DNA of 5,398 nt from an uncultured Faecalibacterium sp. (GTDB taxonomy: Bacteria; Bacillota; Clostridia; Oscillospirales; Ruminococcaceae). Under the pieces are notes generated by a model, which saw nothing but the letters and a program-made list of their open reading frames with translations, was not told the DNA's origin and searched no databases. The DNA is taken from the NCBI GenBank assembly GCA_902463235.1, contig CABQER010000066.1:1-5398 (forward strand), given 5' to 3'. Of the stretch, positions 1 through 5,354 are shown piece after piece. A program made the translations under genes and the position numbers. The number at the start of each line of letters is the position of its first letter. The first letter of the stretch is position 1.

Positions 1-2
1 TC

Positions 3-614
3 ATCCACAGCTTTGACAACGCCAAGGGCACCGACGGCAGCATCGCCATCCTGAAGGGCAATCTGGCCCCGGAGGGCAGCGTCATCAAGCACACTGCCTG
101 CCCCAAGAACATGTTCCACGCCACCCTGCGCGCAAAGCCCTTTGACAGCGAGGAAGAGTGCATCAGCGCCGTTCTGAACAAGCGGGTCCAGCCCGGAGAT
201 GCCATCTTCATCCGTTACGAAGGCCCCCGCGGCAGCGGCATGCCCGAGATGTTCTACACCGGCGAGGCCATCTGCGCCGACCCCAAGCTGGCTTCCAGCG
301 TAGCCCTCATCACCGACGGCCGCTTCTCCGGCGCAAGCCGCGGCCCGGTCATCGGCCATGTCAGCCCGGAGGCTGCAGTGGGCGGCCCCATCGCTCTGGT
401 GGAAGAGGGCGATCTCATCCGCATCGATGTGCCGAACCGTCAGCTTGCCATCGTGGGCGTGAATGGTGAGGAAAAGACCCCCGAAGAGATGGAGGCTATC
501 CTTGCCCAGCGCCGTGCCAACTGGAAGCCCAAGGCTCCCAAGTACACCAAGGGCCTGCTGAAGCTCTACTCTCAGCACGCTGTCAGCCCCATGAAGGGCG
601 CCTACATGGAGTAA
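3..614 (+). CDS. IlvD/Edd-family dehydratase, probable sugar-acid dehydratase (C-terminal part, 5' end outside window)
   Basis: The frame is open from base 3 to the TAA at 612-614, giving the last 203 residues of a protein whose family is usually about 550-600 residues. Visible family landmarks are IRYEGPRGSGMPEM at residues 70-83 of the fragment, LITDGRFSGASRG at 102-114 and the IGHVSPEAAVGGPIALVEEGDLI block at about 117-139. The serine of DGRFSG (residue 109, bases 327-329) corresponds to the serine proposed as catalytic base in this family. These enzymes use an iron-sulfur cluster and Mg2+ to dehydrate a 2,3-dihydroxy acid to a 2-oxo acid in the cytoplasm; the cluster cysteines would lie in the missing N-terminal part. 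The GSGMPEMFY variant, an extra segment after PNRQL (about residues 150-168) and the MKGAYME tail differ from the classical IlvD of E. coli as I recall it. With a GntP permease downstream, a sugar-acid substrate is inferred. A dihydroxy-acid dehydratase of branched-chain synthesis remains the alternative. Family is secure; substrate is not. Confidence 0.9.
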   Translation: MHSFDNAKGTDGSIAILKGNLAPEGSVIKHTACPKNMFHATLRAKPFDSEEECISAVLNKRVQPGDAIFIRYEGPRGSGMPEMFYTGEAICADPKLASSVALITDGRFSGASRGPVIGHVSPEAAVGGPIALVEEGDLIRIDVPNRQLAIVGVNGEEKTPEEMEAILAQRRANWKPKAPKYTKGLLKLYSQHAVSPMKGAYME

Positions 615-658
615 GAGACGCTCCTGTGGAGGCTGGAACGAACTCAAAAATCAACTGC

Positions 659-676
659 TCAGCGATGCTTTGCTGA
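659..676 (+). promoter_or_regulatory. Small inverted repeat between dehydratase and permease genes
   Basis: TCAGCGA and TTGCTGA pair across a 4-base TGCT gap, giving a 7-bp stem with one G-T mismatch as DNA (a wobble pair as RNA). It lies 45 bases after the dehydratase stop and has no T-run, so it does not look like a terminator. It could be an operator for a sugar-acid regulator or an mRNA processing or stability hairpin between two cotranscribed genes. A second weaker hairpin (CCGTC/GACGG at 753-757 and 764-768) lies nearer the permease. The only -10-like string in the gap, TATAAA at 728-733, has no acceptable -35 in front of it. I therefore favour readthrough from the upstream gene. Confidence 0.3.
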
Positions 677-808
677 ACGGTCTGGATAAAGTTACGCCAA
701 AAACAAAAAAGCGGATATTGCTTCGTCTATAAAAACCATTGGAATCCGGTGTCCGTCTGCGGGGACGGCGCTGAAATAAGACCCAAAGCACACAAAACAT
801 CAAAAAAT

Positions 809-813
809 GGAGG
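809..813 (+). promoter_or_regulatory. Ribosome binding site deciding the GntP start
   Basis: GGAGG at 809-813 sits 8 bases before the ATG at 822. It overlaps the upstream in-frame ATG at 807-809, which has only an A-rich stretch before it and no Shine-Dalgarno sequence. The ATG at 822 is therefore the likely start. Confidence 0.85.
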
Positions 814-821
814 AAACGTTT

Positions 822-2177
822 ATGACAGCTGTTGCAACCCCGGACGCCGCACGGCTCGTGTTCGCCGCGGTGGCGGGCCTGATCCTTTTGCTCATCCTCA
901 TCATCAAGTTCAAAGTCCACGCCATGATCTCCATCCTGATCGGTGCGGTGGGCATCGGCCTGATGGCCGGTATGCCCCTGTCTGACATCATCGGCTCGGT
1001 CAACGAAGGTATCGGCAACACCTTAAAGGGCATCGCTCTTCTGGTGGGCCTTGGCTCCATGTTCGGTGCCATTCTGGAAGAATCCGGCGGCGCACAGACG
1101 CTGGCCGTGACCATGGTGCGCAAGTTCGGCGACGAAAAAGCCGCATGGGCGCTGGGTATCACAGGTCTGGTGGTGGCCATGCCGGTGTTCTTTGATGCCG
1201 GTCTGATCATCCTGATCCCGCTGGCCTTCTCTCTGGCAAAGCGCACCAAGCGCTCGGTCCTGTACTATGTCATCCCTCTGCTGGCCGGTCTGGCTGTCGG
1301 CCACGCCTTCATCCCTCCCACGCCGGGCCCCGTTCTGGTGGCCAGCATGCTGGGCGTTGATCTGGGCTGGGTCATCCTCATCGGCATCTTCTGCGGTATC
1401 TTCGCCATGATCGCTGCCGGTCCCATCTGGGGCTCCATCTGCGGCAAGAAGTATATGATCGAGGTGCCCGAGCACGTTGCACAGCAGGCAGACATCGACG
1501 AGAGCAAGCTGCCCAAGTTCGGCACCATCGTGGGCATCATCCTGATCCCGCTGGTCCTCATCATTGCAAACTCTGTGGCAAAAGTGGTGCCCGCTCTGGC
1601 TGGCATCCAGCCCGTTCTGGCCTTCCTCGGTGAGCCCTTCATGGCTCTGCTGCTGGCTACCATCGCTGCTATGTATCTGCTGGGCACCCGTCACGGCTAT
1701 AACAATGCCCAGCTGGAAAAGATCATGACCAAGTCTCTGGAGCCCACCGGTATGATCCTGCTGGTCACTGCCTGCGGCGGCGTGCTGCGCTATATGCTGC
1801 AGAACTCCGGTCTGGGCGATGTCATCGGCAACGCCGTGGCAAACGCCAGCCTGCCGCTGGTGCTGGTGGCCTTCATCGTGGCTGCTCTGGTGCGTATCTC
1901 GGTGGGTTCCTCTACCGTGGCTATGACTATGGCAGCAGGCATCATCTCCGCCATGCCCGGCATCAGCACACTGAGCCCGCTGTACCTGGCCTGCGTGACC
2001 GCTGCCATTGCAGGCGGCTCCACTGTCTGCTCCCACTTCAACGACTCCGGCTTCTGGCTGGTGAAGAGCCTTGTGGGCATGGACGAAAAGACCACCCTCA
2101 AGACCTGGACCATCATGGAAACTCTGGTTGGCGGTGTGGGCTTCCTGGTAGCACTCATCATCTCCTTCTTTGCTTGA
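822..2177 (+). CDS. GntP-family gluconate/sugar-acid:H+ symporter
   Basis: A 451-residue integral membrane protein, close to the family's usual length of about 450, with hydrophobic segments throughout. Family hallmarks seen are GLGSMFGAILEESGGA (residues 76-91), PVFFDAGLIILIPLAF (121-136), GHAFIPPTPGPVLVA (160-174) and the C-terminal HFNDSGFWLVKS (405-416) followed by TLKTWTIMETL (425-435). GntP proteins carry gluconate and related sugar acids, or sometimes glycerate or other hydroxy acids, across the cytoplasmic membrane with protons. I start the gene at 822, not at the in-frame ATG at 807, because GGAGG at 809-813 is correctly placed for 822. It follows the IlvD/Edd-family dehydratase by about 200 bases on the same strand with no terminator between, so cotranscription is likely. 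The expected role is to bring in that enzyme's substrate. A strong terminator follows. Family assignment is firm; the exact substrate cannot be read from the sequence. Confidence 0.93.
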   Translation: MTAVATPDAARLVFAAVAGLILLLILIIKFKVHAMISILIGAVGIGLMAGMPLSDIIGSVNEGIGNTLKGIALLVGLGSMFGAILEESGGAQTLAVTMVRKFGDEKAAWALGITGLVVAMPVFFDAGLIILIPLAFSLAKRTKRSVLYYVIPLLAGLAVGHAFIPPTPGPVLVASMLGVDLGWVILIGIFCGIFAMIAAGPIWGSICGKKYMIEVPEHVAQQADIDESKLPKFGTIVGIILIPLVLIIANSVAKVVPALAGIQPVLAFLGEPFMALLLATIAAMYLLGTRHGYNNAQLEKIMTKSLEPTGMILLVTACGGVLRYMLQNSGLGDVIGNAVANASLPLVLVAFIVAALVRISVGSSTVAMTMAAGIISAMPGISTLSPLYLACVTAAIAGGSTVCSHFNDSGFWLVKSLVGMDEKTTLKTWTIMETLVGGVGFLVALIISFFA

Positions 2178-2251
2178 TCATCCTCATCTGCGGGGCTGTG
2201 CCTGTACACAGTCTGCGCAATGCTTTGCAAATTCCTGAAAACTCCTCAGCA

Positions 2252-2291
2252 CAGCAGACCCCCGGGCGGTTTACCGCCCGGGGGTCTGCTG
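2252..2291. terminator. Strong intrinsic terminator between convergent genes
   Basis: A perfect 19-bp inverted repeat (arms 2252-2270 and 2273-2291, GC-rich core) folds around a central TTTA loop once the innermost pair is opened. On the plus strand it is followed by CTTTCTGTATTATCTG, a broken T-rich tract suited to ending the GntP transcript 74 bases after its stop. On the minus strand, where the LysR gene ends at 2310, the bases after the hairpin read TGCTGAGGAGTTTTC, a weaker tract. It probably serves both genes, with better termination in the plus direction. Confidence 0.88.
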
Positions 2292-2295
2292 CTTT

Positions 2296-2313
2296 CTGTA
2301 TTATCTGTATTAT
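2296..2313. repeat. Tandem 9-bp direct repeat (CTGTATTAT twice)
   Basis: CTGTATTAT at 2296-2304 is repeated exactly at 2305-2313. The second copy contains the LysR stop (TTA on the plus strand at 2310-2312). Because the unit is 9 bases, the first copy supplies another in-frame TAA at 2301-2303, so the regulator gene ends with two in-frame stops. It also supplies much of the T-rich tail of the adjacent terminator. A small slippage duplication is the simplest explanation. Confidence 0.75.
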
Positions 2314-3203
2314 AAAAGCGGAAGATCCGGCCCGGAGGCCAGCTGGATGAAGGCGTCCATTTCCCGGGTGCAGCATTTATCCTTGTGGTAGAACATCTGG
2401 CGGTACATGGTCAGCCGGAAGTCTGACACCTCCAGAATGCGCAGATCTCCTCTGGACGCAGGCTCGGCCACAGCGAAGCGCGGCAGCAGGGAAATGCCGG
2501 AGGAGCGCTCCAGCATCTTGATGATAAAGGAGGTATCGCTGATCTCAAGGCTGGGGGTCAGCTCGATCTGGCGGGAAGCCAGAAACCGGTCAAAGGTGCG
2601 GCGGTAGTTGGCGTTGCGTTCGGTGAGGAAGAAGGGCTTGTCCAGAAGCTCTGCCACCCGGTACGGGCCGGGGTGGCCGAGGTCGATGTCCGGGGAGGCC
2701 ACGAACACCACCTCTTCCGGCACCTCGTTGCACTTGTGCCAGCTGTTGGAGTAGCGCGGCTCGTCCAGAATGCAGATGAGGTCCACCTCGCCGCGCTCCA
2801 TCTTTTCGATCAGCTCTTCCGGGGAGCCGGTAGTGACCCGAAGGCTGACTTTGGGGTGTTCCACCCGGAACTGATGCATCAGGCCGGGCAGACGGAAAAA
2901 GCAGAGAGATTCCAGCGTGCCGATGTGCAGGCAGCCCTCCAGCTCGGCATCCTCGCTCAGGGCGCGGCGGGCGTTGTGGATGGTATCCAGAATGCTGTTG
3001 GCGTATTCCAGAAAGCACTGACCCTGTGCGGTCAGGATCACCCGCTTGCCCATGCGGTCGAACAGGCGCACACCCAGCTCTTCTTCCAGCGCCTTGATCT
3101 GCACGGTAACGGCAGACTGGGAATAGCCCAGACTTTCCGCTGCCTTGGAAAAGCTCTGGAACTGGGCGGCACGGATCAGGGTGTTCAGCTGGCGCACTTC
3201 CAT
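2310..3203 (-). CDS. LysR-type transcriptional regulator, probable regulator of the divergent serine genes
   Basis: A 297-residue protein of standard LysR length. The N-terminal winged helix-turn-helix spans about residues 1-62: MEVRQLNTLIRAAQFQSFSKAAESLGYSQSAVT, then IKALEEELGVRLFDRMGKRVILTAQG. The recognition helix begins near SQSAVTVQ (28-35). A linker helix follows to about 88, then a periplasmic-binding-protein-like effector domain from about 91 to 290, with GTLESL (95-100), the DLICILDEPR segment (141-150) and a SSGISLLPRFAV segment (234-245). On the minus strand AAAGGAG lies 7 bases before the ATG at 3203, which fixes the start. The gene is divergent from an amino acid symporter and serine dehydratase genes, the usual layout for a LysR protein and its target. 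That its ligand is serine or a product of serine is inference from context. It runs convergently into the GntP gene and shares the terminator. Confidence 0.93.
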   Translation of the reverse strand: MEVRQLNTLIRAAQFQSFSKAAESLGYSQSAVTVQIKALEEELGVRLFDRMGKRVILTAQGQCFLEYANSILDTIHNARRALSEDAELEGCLHIGTLESLCFFRLPGLMHQFRVEHPKVSLRVTTGSPEELIEKMERGEVDLICILDEPRYSNSWHKCNEVPEEVVFVASPDIDLGHPGPYRVAELLDKPFFLTERNANYRRTFDRFLASRQIELTPSLEISDTSFIIKMLERSSGISLLPRFAVAEPASRGDLRILEVSDFRLTMYRQMFYHKDKCCTREMDAFIQLASGPDLPLL

Positions 3204-3252
3204 GGCGAAGCTCCTTTGCTATTAAGATTTTTAAACCATAACTTTATTTTTA

Positions 3253-3265
3253 TGAATTTGAATCA
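3253..3265. promoter_or_regulatory. Possible LysR-type box (T-N11-A)
   Basis: TGA at 3253-3255 and TCA at 3263-3265 form a T-N11-A dyad, extended by one pair to ATGA/TCAT. It overlaps the -35 candidate of the symporter promoter, where LysR activators often contact. The region is AT-rich and the motif is loose, so chance matches are expected; TTAA-N5-TTAA at 3222-3234 fits the same pattern. Confidence 0.3.
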
Positions 3266-3286
3266 TGCATATGTCTATGTTAAACT
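3258..3286 (+). promoter_or_regulatory. Candidate promoter for the symporter-serine dehydratase operon
   Basis: TTGAAT (3258-3263), a 17-base spacer and TAAACT (3281-3286) make a sigma-70-type match of 4/6 in each hexamer, with a TG at 3278-3279 giving an extended -10. Transcription would begin near 3293 and leave a leader of about 120 bases. It is found by inspection only. Confidence 0.45.
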
Positions 3287-3305
3287 AAATGTGTCAACAC
3301 GTCAA
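3277..3305 (-). promoter_or_regulatory. Candidate promoter for the LysR-type gene
   Basis: On the minus strand TTGACG (3305-3300), a 17-base spacer and TAACAT (3282-3277) match the consensus 5/6 and 4/6. A second -35-like hexamer, perfect TTGACA at 3297-3292, has only a poor -10 partner. The promoter overlaps the oppositely directed symporter promoter, so the two probably compete for polymerase, as is common in LysR divergons. Confidence 0.45.
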
Positions 3306-3320
3306 GTGAAAATTTGACGT
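3299..3320. promoter_or_regulatory. Inverted repeat, candidate operator
   Basis: ACGTCAA (3299-3305) and TTGACGT (3314-3320) are perfect 7-bp arms separated by 8 bases. A third half-site, GTCAA at 3293-3297, lies 8 bases before the GTCAA in the left arm. The repeat covers the -35 of the LysR gene's candidate promoter, which would suit autorepression, and falls just downstream of the symporter's candidate start. Its spacing does not fit T-N11-A, so the binding protein is uncertain. As RNA it could also form a short hairpin in the symporter leader. Confidence 0.45.
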
Positions 3321-3412
3321 TTCGTGAAAGGCTGGCCGTGCGGGCTGCGGCGGAGAGAGCGCTGTCAGGTGCCGCACAAAGGTCAGGATAGGAAAAGGAG
3401 GATTTTATTCTT

Positions 3413-4633
3413 ATGGAAAAGAAAAAATTCAAGCTCGGACTGCTGCCGAAGCTGCTCATCGCCATCGTGCTGGGCATCATCATCGGCCAGTTCTTCCCGG
3501 TGTGGTTCTGCCGGGTCGTCGTCACGGCATCCAGCATCTTCAGCTCGTTCCTGAAGTTCGTCATCCCGCTGATGATCGTGGCCTACGTCACCATGGGCAT
3601 TGCCGACCTGAAGAGCGGCGCAGGCAAGCTGCTGCTCATCACGGTGGCTCTGGCCTACGGCTCCACCCTGATCGCAGGCTCGGCATCCTATCTGGTGTCT
3701 GCAAACCTGTTCCCCAGCTTCATGAGCGAAGGCGCTCTGGAGCAGATCGCCGCCACGGCTGACAACTCTCTGGCCAGCTACATCTCCATCTCCATCCCTC
3801 CGCTGCTGGACACCCTGTCTGCCGTGGTGCTGGCCTTCGTGCTGGGCCTGTGCCTGTCCACCTTGCGCGGCAAGACCATCGGTGATACACTTTATAATGG
3901 CATGAAGGACTTCTCCGGCATCATCGATCAGGTGCTGCACAGCGTCATCATCCCGCTGCTGCCCCTGTACGTCTGCGGTACCTTCATCGACATGACCAAG
4001 TCCGGCAAGACCTACGCCATTCTGGGCATCCTGTGGAAGGTGTTCCTGGTGGTCATCATCATGCATCTGGTCTGCATCTTCCTGCAGTTCTGCGTTGCAG
4101 GCGCTGTGAGCCACAAGAGCCCCTTCAAGATGATCCGCAACCAGATCCCCGGCTACACCACCGCTCTGGGCACCCAGTCCTCTGCAGCCACCATCCCGGT
4201 CAACCTGCAGTGCGCTGCGGCTGACGGCGTGAGCGAGCAGATCCGCAACTTCGTGGTGCCTCTGTGCGCCAACATCCACATGGCAGGCTCCATGATCACC
4301 ATTACCGCCTGCGCAACTGCCGTCTGCCTGATGAACCAGCTGCCCATCAGCCTTGCTACCGTGGTGCCCTTCATCATGACGCTGGGCGTTGCCATGGTGG
4401 CTTCTCCCGGTGCTCCCGGCGGCTCCATCATGACCGCTCTGCCCTTCCTGTACATGATCTTTGGCGCTGAGGCCGGTGACCCCAATGGCCCCATCTGCGC
4501 CATCATGGTGGCTCTGTATATCACTCAGGATTCCTTCGGCACTGCCTGCAACGTCTCCGGCGACAACGCCATCGGCGTGATCGTGGAGACCATCTACCAG
4601 AAGTTCATCAACAAGAGCAGCGCAAGCGTCTGA
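3413..4633 (+). CDS. SstT-like DAACS-family amino acid:cation symporter, probable serine/threonine transporter
   Basis: A 406-residue membrane protein of the dicarboxylate/amino acid:cation symporter family, of normal length. The N-terminal LGLLPKLLIAIVLGIIIGQFFP (8-29) and FLKFVIPLMIVAYVTMGIADL (46-66) are typical scaffold helices. The transport core shows hairpin 1 with TALGTQSSAATIPVN (250-264), helix 7 with NIHMAGSMITIT (287-298, equivalent to the NMDGT motif), hairpin 2 near ASPGAPGGS (330-338) and helix 8 with TQDSFGTACNVSGD (371-384). Against GltPh from memory, D373, T377, N380 and D384 align with D394, T398, N401 and D405. G376 takes the place of R397, the arginine that holds the side-chain carboxylate of aspartate or glutamate. 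This argues for a neutral amino acid, as in SstT. AAGGAGG at 3395-3401 lies 11 bases before the ATG. It is followed 39 bases later by sdaAB, so it probably feeds L-serine to the dehydratase. Confidence 0.88.
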   Translation: MEKKKFKLGLLPKLLIAIVLGIIIGQFFPVWFCRVVVTASSIFSSFLKFVIPLMIVAYVTMGIADLKSGAGKLLLITVALAYGSTLIAGSASYLVSANLFPSFMSEGALEQIAATADNSLASYISISIPPLLDTLSAVVLAFVLGLCLSTLRGKTIGDTLYNGMKDFSGIIDQVLHSVIIPLLPLYVCGTFIDMTKSGKTYAILGILWKVFLVVIIMHLVCIFLQFCVAGAVSHKSPFKMIRNQIPGYTTALGTQSSAATIPVNLQCAAADGVSEQIRNFVVPLCANIHMAGSMITITACATAVCLMNQLPISLATVVPFIMTLGVAMVASPGAPGGSIMTALPFLYMIFGAEAGDPNGPICAIMVALYITQDSFGTACNVSGDNAIGVIVETIYQKFINKSSASV

Positions 4634-4672
4634 TGCGCGGCGCGGTTCTTGACCTGACAGGAGTGACACCCC

Positions 4673-5341
4673 ATGGCATTTATCAGTGTTTTTGATGTTC
4701 TGGGCCCGAACATGATCGGCCCTTCCAGCTCCCACACCGCAGGTGCGGAGATCATCGCCTTTCTGGCACAGAAGATGATCGCCCCGCCGCTGAAGCGGGT
4801 GGACTTTACCCTCTACGGTTCCTTTGCCAAGACCTACCACGGCCATGGCACCGACCGCGCCCTGCTGGGCGGCATCATGGGCTTTTCGGCCGATGATACC
4901 CGCATCCGGGATTCCTTTGCCATTGCCACCGACCGCGGCCTTGGCTACAGCTTCACCCCCAATGAGGTGGAGACCGACATCCACCCCAACACGGTGGATA
5001 TCCGCATGGAGAATGCGGCCGGTCAGGTGATGACCGTGCGCGGTGAATCGCTTGGCGGCGGCAAGGTGCGCATTGTGCGGATCAACGGCGTGGAGGTGGA
5101 CTTTACCGGCGAGTACAATGCTCTCATCGTGGTGCAGAAGGACAAGCCCGGCGTGGTGGCCCACATCACCAAGATCCTCAGCGACCGCAGCGTGAACATC
5201 GCGTTCATGCGTCTGTTCCGCGAGGAAAAGGGGCACACGGCTTACACCATCGTGGAGTCGGATGAGCGCCTGCCCGAGGGTGTGGATCAGCTGCTGCTGG
5301 CAAACCCGAACATCAACGATGTAATGGTCGTGCAGCCGTAA
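4673..5341 (+). CDS. sdaAB: L-serine dehydratase (iron-sulfur type), beta subunit
   Basis: A 222-residue protein of normal length for the separate beta subunit of the two-subunit [4Fe-4S] L-serine ammonia-lyase, which converts L-serine to pyruvate and ammonia in the cytoplasm. It opens with FDVLGPNMIGPSSSHTAGA (7-25), where the GPSSSHT motif is the family's substrate-binding signature. GSFAKTYHGHGTDRALLGG (49-67) follows, then an alpha/beta segment with SLGGGKVRIVRI (127-137). The C-terminal ACT domain (about 149-222, from ALIVVQKDKPGVVAHITKILS) probably has a regulatory or amino acid-binding role. The cluster cysteines are expected in the alpha subunit, which begins 13 bases downstream. AGGAG at 4659-4663 lies 9 bases before the ATG. 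The position after an SstT-like symporter indicates a serine uptake and degradation operon. Confidence 0.95.
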   Translation: MAFISVFDVLGPNMIGPSSSHTAGAEIIAFLAQKMIAPPLKRVDFTLYGSFAKTYHGHGTDRALLGGIMGFSADDTRIRDSFAIATDRGLGYSFTPNEVETDIHPNTVDIRMENAAGQVMTVRGESLGGGKVRIVRINGVEVDFTGEYNALIVVQKDKPGVVAHITKILSDRSVNIAFMRLFREEKGHTAYTIVESDERLPEGVDQLLLANPNINDVMVVQP

Positions 5342-5346
5342 GGAGG
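5341..5346 (+). promoter_or_regulatory. Ribosome binding site of sdaAA overlapping the sdaAB stop
   Basis: AGGAGG at 5341-5346 shares its first base with the TAA of sdaAB (5339-5341) and ends 8 bases before the ATG at 5355. A ribosome ending on sdaAB would be placed at the next start. That suggests coupled translation, which would favour equal amounts of the two subunits. It also favours 5355 over the second in-frame ATG at 5361. Confidence 0.8.
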
Positions 5347-5354
5347 GACGAGCG

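Noticed and set aside
3..614. Classical branched-chain IlvD assignment
   Set aside because: Not excluded, but not preferred: the motif variant, the insertion near the C terminus and the GntP neighbour point to a sugar acid. No gene symbol was given.
753..768. CCGTC/GACGG hairpin as a terminator of the dehydratase gene
   Set aside because: The stem is only 5 bp and no T-run follows. It lies close to the GntP ribosome binding site, so termination there is unlikely.
651..920. Minus-strand 89-codon frame across the gap before the GntP gene
   Set aside because: Low-complexity D/E- and R-rich translation with no family match. It overlaps the GntP start and shows no promoter or ribosome binding site worth the name.
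1023..2036. 337-codon open frame on the minus strand opposite the GntP gene
   Set aside because: It has the same His/Gln/Asp-rich antisense composition, no family resemblance and no ribosome binding site that I can see. The GntP gene explains the region fully.
2673..3317. Plus-strand open frame opposite the LysR gene
   Set aside because: The minus-strand LysR protein has complete helix-turn-helix and effector domains at these bases. The opposite frame has no recognisable domain.
3413..4633. Glutamate/aspartate or C4-dicarboxylate carrier (GltP/DctA) assignment
   Set aside because: The arginine needed for side-chain carboxylate binding is replaced by G376, and the downstream genes degrade serine.
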